Assembly: GCF_900182595.1 (NCBI RefSeq)
Contig: NZ_FXTN01000008.1
Coordinates: 248,001-312,000 of the forward strand
Reading direction: 5' to 3'
Source: Pedobacter westerhofensis
GTDB taxonomy: Bacteria; Bacteroidota; Bacteroidia; Sphingobacteriales; Sphingobacteriaceae
Length of the DNA: 64,000 nucleotides
Shown here: in pieces, positions 7,586 through 16,586 of the stretch
Position numbering within the stretch: position 1 is the stretch's first letter
Layout of the letters: each line of letters starts with the position of its first letter
Notes under the pieces: generated by a model
What the model was told of the DNA's origin: nothing
What the model saw: the letters and a program-made list of their open reading frames with translations, nothing else
Databases searched by the model: none
Program-made: the position numbers and the translations under genes

Positions 7586-9577
7586 CTATTTAACCGGTAC
7601 ACGGATAATATTAAATGAATAGGGCTGCATCGCCAGGGAAATACTGTTGCCCTTAACTTTTAATACCTGTTCTTTCGGGCTTAAATTAATGGCATTGCTG
7701 AATGAGTTTACCGCATCCAGGTTAGCATTCTGCAACACTGTCAACTTTCCTTTTGCGCCCGGTTTCTTTCCTCCTTCAATCACCACATTTCTGGTTACCG
7801 CAGCAGCCGAAGTATTGATCAGCTTTACAATCAGCTCCCCGGTTTTGCTGTCTGTCACCGCAGAAGCATAAATCCCGTCCTCGCCTGCAATCACTCTATG
7901 ATCCGCTTCAATACTTACCACATCAGTTCCCTTATTTAAAGAATAAAGTTTCTGTACATAGTAGTTTGGTGTTCCATATACATGCAGGTTATCTACCCAG
8001 ATCATATCCGGCGTCCACTGCCAGCCTTCGGCCTGTGCAAAAAGAGGAGCATAAGAAGCCATGTTTACCACTTCTGCATTACGTTCCAGTCCGGTCATAA
8101 AAGCTGCCTCAGCAATAGCGCACTGCCAGTTGTTTTTATTGGTAGGTTTAGTGGTCCCCACGCTTTGCGCGGCATATTCTCCGGCAAAAACTTTGGATCC
8201 TTTTCTGTCATAGCTGTCGTAACGTGTAGCATTGTTCAGAAACCAGTCCGGCGCGCGGTAGTAATGTTCATCAATGATATCCGCTTTCATCTTTCTCAGC
8301 GAGGTATTCAAAAGGTCAAAGCGTTCTCCTTCCGGATCTGTACCGGAACTGTTGATCAGTTTTATCTCAGGGTAGCGGCTTTTCATTGCCTTTGTAAACA
8401 GCGCCAGCCGCTCCAGATATTGCGGGCCCCAGTTTTCATTCCCCACGCCCATCATTTTCAGGTTAAAAGGTGCCGGATGCCCCATTTCCGCGCGTACTTT
8501 GCCCCATGGGGTTTTCACATCGCCATTGGCAAACTCAACCAGGTCCAGTGCGTCCTGGATATAAGGCTCCAGCTCATCCAGCGGCACCAGTTCAGCACTG
8601 TTAAACTGGCAGGCCATACCGCAGTTCAGGATCGGTAAAGCCTCAGCACCGATATCTTCTGCCAGCTGAAAGTATTCAAAAAATCCCAGCCCGAATGTCT
8701 GATAGTAATCCGGCGCAGGGCGATGCGCAAATTCTGTATTCCATCGGTTCACGATCAGCTTCCTGTTCTCTACCGGGCCTATCGTTTTTTTCCACTGATA
8801 ACGCGTAGAGAGATCATATCCTTCCACAATGCAGCCACCCGGGAAACGGATAAAGCCTGGTTTCATATCTGCCAGCATCTGCACCATGTCGCCGCGCAGG
8901 CCTCCCTTTCTCTTTTTCCAGGTATCCCCCGGGAACAGGGAAATGATATCCAGGTCTATTTCGCCTGTACCTTCAAACCACAGTGTAAATTTTGCCTTTT
9001 GTACGGTCTCACATGCGGTAAAAGTTACCGACTGCAATGCCCATTGGTTATCTGCCCGCTCCGGGATGAGCACTGCGCTTCCCAAAACCTTGCCCGTACT
9101 GTCAACCAGTTCTGCATGAAGTTTTACTCCTGCCGCAGCCTGTCTGTAATACACAGAGAAGTCGTAAGTCAATCCTTTTTTCACACCGATCCCTTTAAAG
9201 CCCTCATTGCTAATGTTCAGGTCGCCCTTACTGCTTCCCCGCGATTTAACATGTAAAAAGCGCGGGTTATTGGAATCCTTCTCTTTCCTGTTCAACACCA
9301 GTAAATCGCCTTCTTTAAGCTGAGCCCCCTTTGGAGACCAGCCCATCAAAGGTTTATAAAATTCAAACGAACGGTTTTTGATCAGCTCTGCGTAGATGCC
9401 CCCATCTGCCCCCATGTTGATATCCTCAAAAAACACCCCCCACATCTCCGGCTTCAGGGCCGAAACAACTTTACCAGGGTTCACTATGATATCTTTGCTG
9501 TTCTGTGCGCTTGCATTCAGCATGCCTAATGTAAGCACAGCTGTAATCAGGTATTTATTTAACATGTTATCCATCAT
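7586..9577 (-). CDS. secreted GH51 alpha-L-arabinofuranosidase (two-domain)
   Basis: A 663-residue secreted enzyme that removes terminal arabinofuranose from arabinan, arabinoxylan or arabinogalactan. A signal peptide ends at NASAQ (about residue 25; translation may begin at the second start, MLNKYL, at 9565). A carbohydrate-binding-like beta-sandwich is inserted about residues 60-220 (FEGTGEIDLDIISLFPG), followed by the catalytic barrel with RFPGGCIVEG (about 244), acid/base Glu381 in GVGNENWG and nucleophile Glu467 in VFAGEYAA, and a C-terminal beta domain. Its start lies one base after the stop of the other GH51 gene, so the two form an operon. Confidence 0.93.
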   Translation of the reverse strand: MMDNMLNKYLITAVLTLGMLNASAQNSKDIIVNPGKVVSALKPEMWGVFFEDINMGADGGIYAELIKNRSFEFYKPLMGWSPKGAQLKEGDLLVLNRKEKDSNNPRFLHVKSRGSSKGDLNISNEGFKGIGVKKGLTYDFSVYYRQAAAGVKLHAELVDSTGKVLGSAVLIPERADNQWALQSVTFTACETVQKAKFTLWFEGTGEIDLDIISLFPGDTWKKRKGGLRGDMVQMLADMKPGFIRFPGGCIVEGYDLSTRYQWKKTIGPVENRKLIVNRWNTEFAHRPAPDYYQTFGLGFFEYFQLAEDIGAEALPILNCGMACQFNSAELVPLDELEPYIQDALDLVEFANGDVKTPWGKVRAEMGHPAPFNLKMMGVGNENWGPQYLERLALFTKAMKSRYPEIKLINSSGTDPEGERFDLLNTSLRKMKADIIDEHYYRAPDWFLNNATRYDSYDRKGSKVFAGEYAAQSVGTTKPTNKNNWQCAIAEAAFMTGLERNAEVVNMASYAPLFAQAEGWQWTPDMIWVDNLHVYGTPNYYVQKLYSLNKGTDVVSIEADHRVIAGEDGIYASAVTDSKTGELIVKLINTSAAAVTRNVVIEGGKKPGAKGKLTVLQNANLDAVNSFSNAINLSPKEQVLKVKGNSISLAMQPYSFNIIRVPVK

Positions 9578-9578
9578 T

Positions 9579-11126
9579 TTAATTTAACTCAAGTACAGCC
9601 AGTGAAAAGGGCGGAAGTTTAACCTTTAACTTTCCATCTTTCAAAGCAGCACCTTTGAAAACTGCAGGTTTGATCAGGTCGGGCTTTTCAAAGGTATTAT
9701 GGTCATCAACCTTCGCCGAGGTAAGAATCCTTCCCTTCACCGATTTGTACTGTCCGCCGGTAAGTACGATCTCTATCTCCTCCGTTTTGCTGCTGTTGAT
9801 ATTCACAACAGAAACATGTGTGAGGCCTTTTGCGTCTTTAGATGCAGAAACAGACACCGAGGGCAACTTATCCTGACCAAAAACATAGTCGTCACTTCTC
9901 ACCTCTACCGGAAGCAGTGTAGCATCCTGATGCACTTTGTACATTTCCATCACATGATAGGTGGGCGACAGCAGCATTTTCTCTTTGCTGGTAAGGATCA
10001 CTGCCTGCAGCACATTAACACATTGCGCCAGGTTGGCCACCCGTACACGGTCACTATGGTTGTTAAAAATATTCAGCGTTGCTCCCGCGATCATAGCATC
10101 GCGCATGGTATTCTGCTGGTACAAAAATCCCGGATTGGTTCCCGGCTCTACATTCCACCAGCCTCCCCACTCATCTACTACCAAAGCTATTTTTTTCTTA
10201 GGATCATACCGGTCCATGATCGCTGTATGTTTAGTGATCAGCTCATCCATTCTCAGCGCAGTCTTCATTGTTTCAAAATACTGCTGCTCGGAAAATCCCG
10301 TTGAAGGGCCTTTTTTCTCCCAGCTGGGGAAAGAGTAATGATGCAGGGCGATCCCGTCCATCATCCTGAGCGGAATCCCCTTCATTAAAGTTTCTGTCCA
10401 GTGGTAATCGTCTACATTGGCACCAGAGGCGATTTTAAAAAGATCCTTTCCCTCCATAAACGTAGCATACCTGCGGAACTCGCCAACATAATATTCCGGC
10501 GTCATATTCCCGCCACAGCCCCAGGCTTCGTTTCCCACGCCCCAGAATTTTACGTTCCATGGCTTTGCCTGCCCGTTTTTCACACGCAGGTCAGACATCG
10601 GGCTTTTGCCCTCAAAGTTTACATACTGCACCCAGTCGGCCAGCTCCTGTACCGTCCCGCTGCCCGTATTTCCCGCCAGGTATGGTTCTGTTCCCAGCAG
10701 CTTGCACATATTTAAGAAATCGTGCGTACCAAAACTGTTATCCTCGGTAACACCGCCCCACATCGTATTGACTATCGATGGGCGCTCCGATTTTGGACCT
10801 ACCCCGTCCTTCCAATGGTACCTGTCGGCAAAGCAGCCGCCCGGCCATCTCAGATTTGGTATATTCAGATTTTTTAAGGCCGCAATGATGTCATTCCTTA
10901 CTCCTGCCGTATTCGGGATTGAAGAACTGTCGCCAACATAAAAGCCATCGTAGATACATCTTCCTAGATGTTCTGCAAAATGCCCGTAAATATGTTTGCT
11001 GATTGTATTTAAAGGATGATCAGCATGCAGGGTAACGGTAGTCTGCTGAGCATTAACCGCACAGGTAATGCCTCCGGATATAAACAAAGAAAGAGCGGTA
11101 ATCTGAAGGATAGATCTTTTAAACAT
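9579..11126 (-). CDS. secreted GH51 alpha-L-arabinofuranosidase (AbfA type)
   Basis: A 515-residue GH51 enzyme closer to the classical compact AbfA form. After a signal peptide ending CAVNAQQ it shows ISKHIYGHFAEHLG (about 42-55), NLRWPGGCFADRYHW (about 91-105), acid/base Glu200 in FWGVGNEAWGCGG and nucleophile Glu319 in ALVVDEWGG, which are the family's retaining catalytic pair. It is the first gene of a two-gene operon with the larger GH51 enzyme. The two differ in architecture, so they probably attack different arabinose linkages or polymers, working in the periplasm or at the cell surface (inference). Confidence 0.95.
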   Translation of the reverse strand: MFKRSILQITALSLFISGGITCAVNAQQTTVTLHADHPLNTISKHIYGHFAEHLGRCIYDGFYVGDSSSIPNTAGVRNDIIAALKNLNIPNLRWPGGCFADRYHWKDGVGPKSERPSIVNTMWGGVTEDNSFGTHDFLNMCKLLGTEPYLAGNTGSGTVQELADWVQYVNFEGKSPMSDLRVKNGQAKPWNVKFWGVGNEAWGCGGNMTPEYYVGEFRRYATFMEGKDLFKIASGANVDDYHWTETLMKGIPLRMMDGIALHHYSFPSWEKKGPSTGFSEQQYFETMKTALRMDELITKHTAIMDRYDPKKKIALVVDEWGGWWNVEPGTNPGFLYQQNTMRDAMIAGATLNIFNNHSDRVRVANLAQCVNVLQAVILTSKEKMLLSPTYHVMEMYKVHQDATLLPVEVRSDDYVFGQDKLPSVSVSASKDAKGLTHVSVVNINSSKTEEIEIVLTGGQYKSVKGRILTSAKVDDHNTFEKPDLIKPAVFKGAALKDGKLKVKLPPFSLAVLELN

Positions 11127-11687
11127 AGGGTAAAGATTTAGAAAGTAATATAGTTAAACAGCCTGCGAATTGATTTGGCAAGCCAATGATTGAGTTGGCC
11201 AGGCTATTTCTAAGTATAAAAATGTTCATAGTATAATATATTTGGTTACAGAATTTGCCGTTTCCCCAAGGAAAGGATTTCCAAGTAAAATTTTCCGCAA
11301 GGCGGAGAAATAGCAGCGTACAATTTTCATAACAGATAAATATCATGGTAAACCTTTCACTATCCCATAATAGCGAAAGGCATGATTGTCTAATTTATTT
11401 CGAACTTTATATTTGGTCATTTTGCTAAATCGACAAACCGATTATAAATCTAATGTAAGAATAAATAATTAAATGTCATATTAACATTTAAAAGCATAAT
11501 ACATCGGCAGAAAAGGAATTTTCAGATGAAAAAGTTCAATAAACAGGTTATAATTTATTTCTTTAAGAAACCACAACCTGTTACAGGAGGAAAAATAAAT
11601 AAAACAGGCGATTAAAAACCACCGGCTTTGGGGATAGGCCGGAATGGTATGATCTCAGACTTTTGATTCAACTAAAGAGCTGTCCAA
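11127..11687. other. 561-base non-coding region between GH51 operon and ICMT-like gene
   Basis: No credible gene is seen. Near the GH51 start lies the palindrome TTGGCAAGCCAA (11175-11186) with a further GTTGGCC about eight bases on, a possible operator. Further on, AACAGGTT (11542-11549) and AACCTGTT (11575-11582) form an inverted repeat overlapping the small palindrome CCTGTTACAGG (11577-11587). A short CCGGC/GCCGG pair lies at 11622-11642. The rest is AT-rich and unstructured to the eye. Confidence 0.5.
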
Positions 11688-12215
11688 ATGATAAGTATTC
11701 CTTTTTACATAATGCTGGCCGCAAGGTTCTACAGCGTATTTATTTCTGCAAGGACCGAAAAAAAGATAAAAGAAAAGGGAGCAATCGAATTTGGAAGGCT
11801 CAATACCCTGATATTGACCATTTGTCACTTCCTCTATTATGGCGCCTGTATTACCGAAGGACTAAATAAGGGGGCTTTAGTCAAAGATGATGCTGTGTCA
11901 TGGACGGGATTAACCCTTTATGGATTAGCGATCAGTACGCTGTACTATGTCATTTATCAGATCAGGAATATATGGACCTTAAAGCTGATCATTGCACCAA
12001 AAAAAATTCATATTATTAACAAAAGCTTTCTGTTCAGATATTTCAGGCATCCAAATTATTACCTCACTATAATCCCTGAACTGATTGGTATCGCCCTGCT
12101 ATTTCATGCATGGTACAGCCTTTTTATAGGTTTTTCCATCTATTTAATTCCACTTTTAATCCGCATCATCCAGGAAGAGCGGATCATGAAGTTTATGTTT
12201 GACGACTACAAATAG
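11688..12215 (+). CDS. isoprenylcysteine carboxyl methyltransferase (ICMT)-family membrane protein
   Basis: A 175-residue protein with four or five membrane segments. The C-terminal part carries the ICMT-family signature LFRYFRHPNYYLTIIPELIG (about residues 122-141) followed by a helix hairpin and EERIMKFMFDDY, matching the SAM-binding region of ICMT, NnrU and YpbQ-like methyltransferases. YpbQ-type members methylate polyketide alkylpyrones; no polyketide synthase is next to this gene, so the substrate is unknown. The ATG at 11688 places MISIPFYIML as the first membrane helix. It is convergent with the ABC exporter gene and only six bases from it. Confidence 0.75.
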   Translation: MISIPFYIMLAARFYSVFISARTEKKIKEKGAIEFGRLNTLILTICHFLYYGACITEGLNKGALVKDDAVSWTGLTLYGLAISTLYYVIYQIRNIWTLKLIIAPKKIHIINKSFLFRYFRHPNYYLTIIPELIGIALLFHAWYSLFIGFSIYLIPLLIRIIQEERIMKFMFDDYK

Positions 12216-12221
12216 CGAAAC

Positions 12222-13961
12222 CTATCTCTCGCCTACCTGCTGGCGCCACATTGCATAATACAGCCCTTTTTCTGCAAGCAGCGCTGCGTGCTTACCCTGT
12301 TCAATGATATGGCCTTTCTCCAGTACATAGATGCGGTCTGCATGACGGATCGTAGAAAGCCTGTGTGCAATGAGTATCGTAATATGGTTGGTCAGCTCAG
12401 ATACATCCCTGATCGTTGCTGTGATTTCTTCTTCTGTCAGTGAATCCAGCGATGACGTAGCTTCGTCAAACACCAGGATGTCTGGTCTCCGCAGCAGGGC
12501 ACGCGCTATAGATAAGCGCTGCTTCTCCCCGCCAGATACTTTTACTCCGCCTTCACCGATAACGGTATCCAGGCCTTTATCTGCACGGGCAAGCAGCGTC
12601 TGGCAGGCGGCCTGCTCCATCACCAGCAAACATTCTTCGTCTGTTGCACCCGGTCTTACAAACTGAAGGTTCTCCCTGATCGTACCAGAGAACAGTTGCG
12701 TATCCTGTGTAACAAAGCCAATTTTTTCCCGCAGCTGATCCAGATCAATCTCCTTGCTTGTAATATCATTATATAGTACCTCACCAATCACGGGCTGATA
12801 TAACCCTACCAGCAATTTTACCAGTGTAGTTTTACCGGAACCGGACGGGCCAACAAAAGCAATGGTTTCGCCATCTTTTACATTGAAGCTAATCTCGTTC
12901 AGTGCATTGCTCTTACCTGTAAGGTGCCTGAAACTTAAGTCAGAAAACTCCAGTGAGGTAATCTTATCCAGCACCTTCGGATTTAAGGGCTTCTGGTCTA
13001 TCGGAGTATTCAGGATGTTTTTGAAGTTCCCTAAAGAAACTTCCGCTTCACGCCATGACAGGATCACGTTGCCAAGCTCCTGCAAAGGTCCGAACAGGAA
13101 GAAGGAATAAAATAAAAAGGAGAAGTACTGGCCCGCAGAAATCGTATTTTCAAAAATCAGGATCAGTAACACTACCACCATGATACTGCGTACAAGGTTT
13201 ACAGTAGTTCCCTGCACAAAGCTCATGCTTCTTACATATTTTACCTTCCTCAGTTCCAGCCCAAGAATTTTATAGGTAGTTTTATTTAAACGCTCAATTT
13301 CCTGACTGGCCAGTCCCAGGCTCTTTACCAGCTCAATATTTCTCAGTGATTCAGTAGTAGATCCCGCAAGTGCAGTAGTTTCCCTTACGATCTTCTGCTG
13401 TATAGTTTTGATTTTTCTGCTCAGGAACCAGCTCACAAAACTGATAATGGGAATAGCGGTAAAATAGATCAGTGTTACTTTATAGCTTACCGCTACCGAG
13501 TAAACAATCACAAAAACCATCCCGATGAGGCTTACAAACAAAATACTGATAAAGGATGTGATAAACTTCTCACTGTCCAGCCGCACTTTTTGCAGGATCC
13601 CCAGTGTTTCTCCGCTGCGCTGATCTTCAAAAACCTGGTAAGGCAGCTCCAGCGAATGTTTGAGTCCGTCGGCATACATCTGCGCACCAACTTTCTGAAC
13701 GATAATACTCGTAAAGTAATCCTGAAAGTTTTTAGCAATCCTGGAAACCATGGCTGCGCCTACGCCCATACCAACCAGTCCCAGCACACCATAAACAAAC
13801 TGGCTGCGGTTCAGGACATCTTTTTTCTCAATAAAACGGTCTACAATGCGACCGGTAATATATGGATCCAGCAAAGAGAAAGCGATATTAATGGCCGCCA
13901 GCAAAAGAGCCAGACAAACAACCCATTTATAATTCTTTAAGTATTGTACTAATAAGTTCAT
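12222..13961 (-). CDS. ABC exporter, fused TMD-NBD half transporter
   Basis: A 579-residue type IV exporter half: six membrane helices (about residues 10-310) then an ATPase domain with Walker A GPSGSGKTT (about 369-377), Q-loop FVTQDTQLFSG, signature VSGGEKQRLSIARALL, Walker B ILVFDEATSSLDS and the switch His in IAHRLST. It would homodimerise or pair in the inner membrane to export lipids or drugs; the substrate is not evident. The ATG at 13961 (MNLLVQYLKNY) is chosen: a longer frame from 13982 would start with a TTG that lies within the -7 box. It is monocistronic. Confidence 0.9.
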   Translation of the reverse strand: MNLLVQYLKNYKWVVCLALLLAAINIAFSLLDPYITGRIVDRFIEKKDVLNRSQFVYGVLGLVGMGVGAAMVSRIAKNFQDYFTSIIVQKVGAQMYADGLKHSLELPYQVFEDQRSGETLGILQKVRLDSEKFITSFISILFVSLIGMVFVIVYSVAVSYKVTLIYFTAIPIISFVSWFLSRKIKTIQQKIVRETTALAGSTTESLRNIELVKSLGLASQEIERLNKTTYKILGLELRKVKYVRSMSFVQGTTVNLVRSIMVVVLLILIFENTISAGQYFSFLFYSFFLFGPLQELGNVILSWREAEVSLGNFKNILNTPIDQKPLNPKVLDKITSLEFSDLSFRHLTGKSNALNEISFNVKDGETIAFVGPSGSGKTTLVKLLVGLYQPVIGEVLYNDITSKEIDLDQLREKIGFVTQDTQLFSGTIRENLQFVRPGATDEECLLVMEQAACQTLLARADKGLDTVIGEGGVKVSGGEKQRLSIARALLRRPDILVFDEATSSLDSLTEEEITATIRDVSELTNHITILIAHRLSTIRHADRIYVLEKGHIIEQGKHAALLAEKGLYYAMWRQQVGER

Positions 13962-13979
13962 GTATCGATAAGTAGGCGG

Positions 13980-13987
13980 CAAAAATA
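13980..13987 (-). promoter_or_regulatory. -7 promoter box of the ABC exporter gene
   Basis: Read on the minus strand it is TATTTTTG, matching TAnnTTTG, and it lies 18 bases upstream of the ATG at 13961. This supports the downstream ATG as the real start. No clear -33 element is seen. Confidence 0.5.
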
Positions 13988-14055
13988 AACAAAGGGAATA
14001 TAGTTTTTACCATATCCCCCTTTTATTGACTATTGTATTATAATTTTTTTCGGCC

Positions 14056-14619
14056 CTAAACGGTCATTACATCTTTCTCTTTTGCTTCGGCATGTTTATC
14101 TACCTTTACAATATAGAGGTCAGTAATTTTCTGTACTTCGGCTTCACCGGTTTTGATCTCATCATCAGAAACGCTTTCGCCTTTCAGTTTCTTGATTTTC
14201 TCATTCGCATCCTTACGGATATTACGTACGGTGATACGTCCGCGTTCTGCTTCTTCTTTTACCTTTTTTACTAGGTCCCTTCTACGTTCTTCTGTCAATG
14301 GCGGTACTCCCAAACGGATCACCACACCATCATTCTGCGGGTTGATACCGATGTTTGCTTCCATGATTGCGCGTTCAATTGGAACAAGCATATTTTTTTC
14401 CCATGGCTGAACAAGGATTGTACGTGCATCCGGTGTATTGATACTTGCCACACTGCCCAAAGGCGTCGCACTTCCATAATAATCAACCGTAATTCCATCC
14501 AGCATACCCGCTGAAGCCTTTCCTGCCCTTATCTTGGTCAGTTCAGACTCACAATGCGCAATTGCTTTATCCATTGCTGCCTGAGCATCCTGTAATTGTT
14601 TTTTTATGAGGTCGTTCAT
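14056..14619 (-). CDS. frr: ribosome recycling factor
   Basis: A 187-residue protein that, with EF-G, splits the post-termination ribosome. It has the standard RRF layout: the helical domain start MNDLIKKQLQDAQ, the conserved LTKIRAGKAS (about 28-37), domain II with YYGSATPLGSVASINTPDART, and the second half of the helix bundle with LTEERRRDLVKKVKEEAE. Length and ends match the family. It lies 35 bases after pyrH, the usual bacterial neighbour, and is probably co-transcribed with it. Confidence 0.98.
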   Translation of the reverse strand: MNDLIKKQLQDAQAAMDKAIAHCESELTKIRAGKASAGMLDGITVDYYGSATPLGSVASINTPDARTILVQPWEKNMLVPIERAIMEANIGINPQNDGVVIRLGVPPLTEERRRDLVKKVKEEAERGRITVRNIRKDANEKIKKLKGESVSDDEIKTGEAEVQKITDLYIVKVDKHAEAKEKDVMTV

Positions 14620-14654
14620 AATTTACTGTTTATCAAAATATATTTGTCTTAAGT

Positions 14655-15362
14655 CTAGCCTTTAACCAGGGTGCCAATTTCTTCTCCCTGTGCAATCTTC
14701 ATGAAGTTGCCGTGTTTGTTCATATCAAATACAATGATAGGAAGCTGGTTTTCTTCGCAAAGTGTAAAAGCTGTCATGTCCATCACATTTAATCCTTTGG
14801 AATATACTTCCTTGAAAGAGATCTCAGAGTAGCGGGTAGCCGTTGGATCTTTCTCCGGATCTGCTGTGTAAATTCCATCAACGCGTGTACCTTTGAGCAC
14901 CACATCTGCTTTGATTTCAATAGCACGCAGTGCAGCAGCTGAATCTGTAGTGAAGTACGGATTTCCTGTACCGGCACCAAAGATCACTACACGGCCTTTT
15001 TCAAGGTGGCGTACTGCTCTCCTGCGGATAAAGGGCTCACAGATCTGCTCCATTTTAATTGCGGTAAGCAGCCTGGTTTTAAGGCCTACTTTCTCCAGTG
15101 CATCCTGCAGCGCCATACTGTTGATCACTGTTGCCAGCATCCCCATGTAATCTGCCTGGGCTCTGTCCATCCCGGATTTTTCTGCACTCAGGCCTCTAAA
15201 AATATTACCGCCACCAATAACAATTGCGATTTCCAGCCCCTGGGCATGAACAGCTTTGATGTCTTCGGCGTATTGTTTTACGCGTGCATTATCTATACCG
15301 TATTGCTTCTCGCCCATCAGCGATTCGCCGCTTAACTTTAGTAGGATCCTTTTGTACTTCAT
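14655..15362 (-). CDS. pyrH: UMP kinase
   Basis: A 235-residue amino-acid-kinase-fold enzyme converting UMP to UDP with ATP in pyrimidine nucleotide synthesis. Visible motifs are the N-terminal KRILLKLSGESLMG, the nucleotide loop IVIGGGNIFRG (about 48-58), the UMP-binding GTGNPYFTTDSAAALRA (about 130-146) and VDGIYTADPEKDPTA. It begins 23 bases after nagA and is followed by frr. A TATTTTTG box overlaps the end of nagA, so pyrH-frr may have its own promoter as well as read-through from nagA. Confidence 0.98.
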   Translation of the reverse strand: MKYKRILLKLSGESLMGEKQYGIDNARVKQYAEDIKAVHAQGLEIAIVIGGGNIFRGLSAEKSGMDRAQADYMGMLATVINSMALQDALEKVGLKTRLLTAIKMEQICEPFIRRRAVRHLEKGRVVIFGAGTGNPYFTTDSAAALRAIEIKADVVLKGTRVDGIYTADPEKDPTATRYSEISFKEVYSKGLNVMDMTAFTLCEENQLPIIVFDMNKHGNFMKIAQGEEIGTLVKG

Positions 15363-15367
15363 GACTC

Positions 15368-15375
15368 CAAAAATA
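15368..15375 (-). promoter_or_regulatory. possible -7 box of pyrH-frr
   Basis: Minus-strand TATTTTTG, a match to TAnnTTTG, ends five bases before the pyrH ATG, implying a nearly leaderless message. A TTTG lies upstream but 25 bases away (15401-15404), longer than normal, so the call is weak. Confidence 0.35.
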
Positions 15376-15385
15376 ACTATTTGTT

Positions 15386-16507
15386 TTAATTAATACTGAT
15401 CAAATGTTCAACTCCCGCGACAAATACCTTTTGGAGAACAAATTCGTCCGACAGCAGCAATAAGCTGGCCGTTTTTCCGGGAGCGATCTCTCCATATTTA
15501 TCCTGTATCTGCAGTGCCGCCGCAGGATGGGCTGATGCCATAGCCAAAGCGGCATGCGGAGGTATACCGCAGTGGTTTACGCAATTGCTGACCGCATCGC
15601 GCAGCGTAATATTAGAGCCGGAGATGGTGCCATCGGGCATCACAAACCTGTCTCCGTTCAGTATATGCTGATAAGGGCCAATATCGCAGGCCGTTACTGC
15701 ATCCGTAATCAGGAAAAGCCTTTCCTGCATCATTTTATAACTGAGCTTTACCATTTCAAAATCTACATGGGCGCCATCAGCAATGATGCTGGCCATTGCA
15801 CTGGGATGATTCAGGATCGCCGCCGGCAGGTTGGGATTACGGTGATGAATTGGGGGCATAGCATTGAACAAATGTGTCGAAGTGGTAAAACCATCAGCAA
15901 ATGCCTGATTGGCCTGTTCGAAATTTGCATCACTGTGTCCGAGGGACAGGACTATCCCCTGGCTAAGCAGATAATTGATCACCTCCTCATCCTGCAATTC
16001 AGCAGCCAGCGTCATCATCCTGACTACCCCATCAGCCTCGTCAAGCAATCGTTTAACTTCTTCCAGCGTAGCTTTGTGCACATATTGGATAGGATGTGCG
16101 CCCAGTCTTTTAGGATTCAGAAAGGGCCCTTCAAGATGAAGGCCCAAAAAAGCTTTTGCCTCATGCCGGTAAGCTTTGGCGGCTTGGATCGCTTCTGCAA
16201 AGATATCCAGCGAATTTGTAGCCAGGCATACCAGAAAGCCCGTGGTGCCTTTACTGATCAGGTGTTCGTCCATCTGCCTCAGCGTTTCTACCGTTGGATA
16301 GGCAGAAAACAGGTTGCCGCCCGAACCATAGATCTGCAGGTCGATAAATCCCGGAGCAATCAAAGCTCCTTTTGCATCTTCAACAGTATATCCTGCCGGG
16401 ATCTCCCCTTCGGTAATTGCCGTGATCAGGCCATCTGCCATCAGTACCGCAGCGTTGGTAATCAGGCTCCCGTTCTTAAAAAACTTACCATTCGTAATTG
16501 CTATCAT
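15386..16507 (-). CDS. nagA: N-acetylglucosamine-6-phosphate deacetylase
   Basis: A 373-residue amidohydrolase that converts GlcNAc-6-phosphate to glucosamine-6-phosphate in amino-sugar and cell-wall recycling. Family marks are APGFIDLQIYGSGG (about 51-64), the metal ligand Glu in GLHLEGPFLNPKRLGAHP (about 123-140), His in LSLGHSDAN, His in STHLFNAMPP, and the catalytic Asp in FLITDAVTA. Length is normal. It sits between the translation genes: upstream is the terminator of the tsf operon, downstream by 23 bases is pyrH, so it may head a nagA-pyrH-frr transcript. No nagB is in the window. Confidence 0.94.
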   Translation of the reverse strand: MIAITNGKFFKNGSLITNAAVLMADGLITAITEGEIPAGYTVEDAKGALIAPGFIDLQIYGSGGNLFSAYPTVETLRQMDEHLISKGTTGFLVCLATNSLDIFAEAIQAAKAYRHEAKAFLGLHLEGPFLNPKRLGAHPIQYVHKATLEEVKRLLDEADGVVRMMTLAAELQDEEVINYLLSQGIVLSLGHSDANFEQANQAFADGFTTSTHLFNAMPPIHHRNPNLPAAILNHPSAMASIIADGAHVDFEMVKLSYKMMQERLFLITDAVTACDIGPYQHILNGDRFVMPDGTISGSNITLRDAVSNCVNHCGIPPHAALAMASAHPAAALQIQDKYGEIAPGKTASLLLLSDEFVLQKVFVAGVEHLISIN

Positions 16508-16536
16508 CTTTAACTGAATTTCGTTAAATATAAGGC

Positions 16537-16567
16537 AAAAAAAAAGCCCCTTAAAATAAGGGACCTT
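16537..16567 (-). terminator. rho-independent terminator after tsf
   Basis: On the minus strand a 10-bp stem (arms at 16557-16566 and 16544-16553, two G-U pairs, 3-nt loop) is followed by a run of nine T (16537-16545). It closes the rplM-rpsI-rpsB-tsf operon before nagA. Confidence 0.9.
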
Positions 16568-16586
16568 TTGATTATCATTGAAGGAA

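Noticed and set aside
7982..9256. Long plus-strand open frames across the GH51 genes
   Set aside because: They are antisense shadows of the minus-strand GH51 coding sequences and show no domain pattern.
13962..13982. Upstream TTG start for the ABC exporter
   Set aside because: The TTG lies within the predicted -7 box, so it would not be transcribed; the ATG at 13961 opens the protein properly.
15554..16513. A 319-codon open frame opposite nagA
   Set aside because: It is antisense to nagA, rich in Cys and His with no recognised motif, and is a shadow frame.
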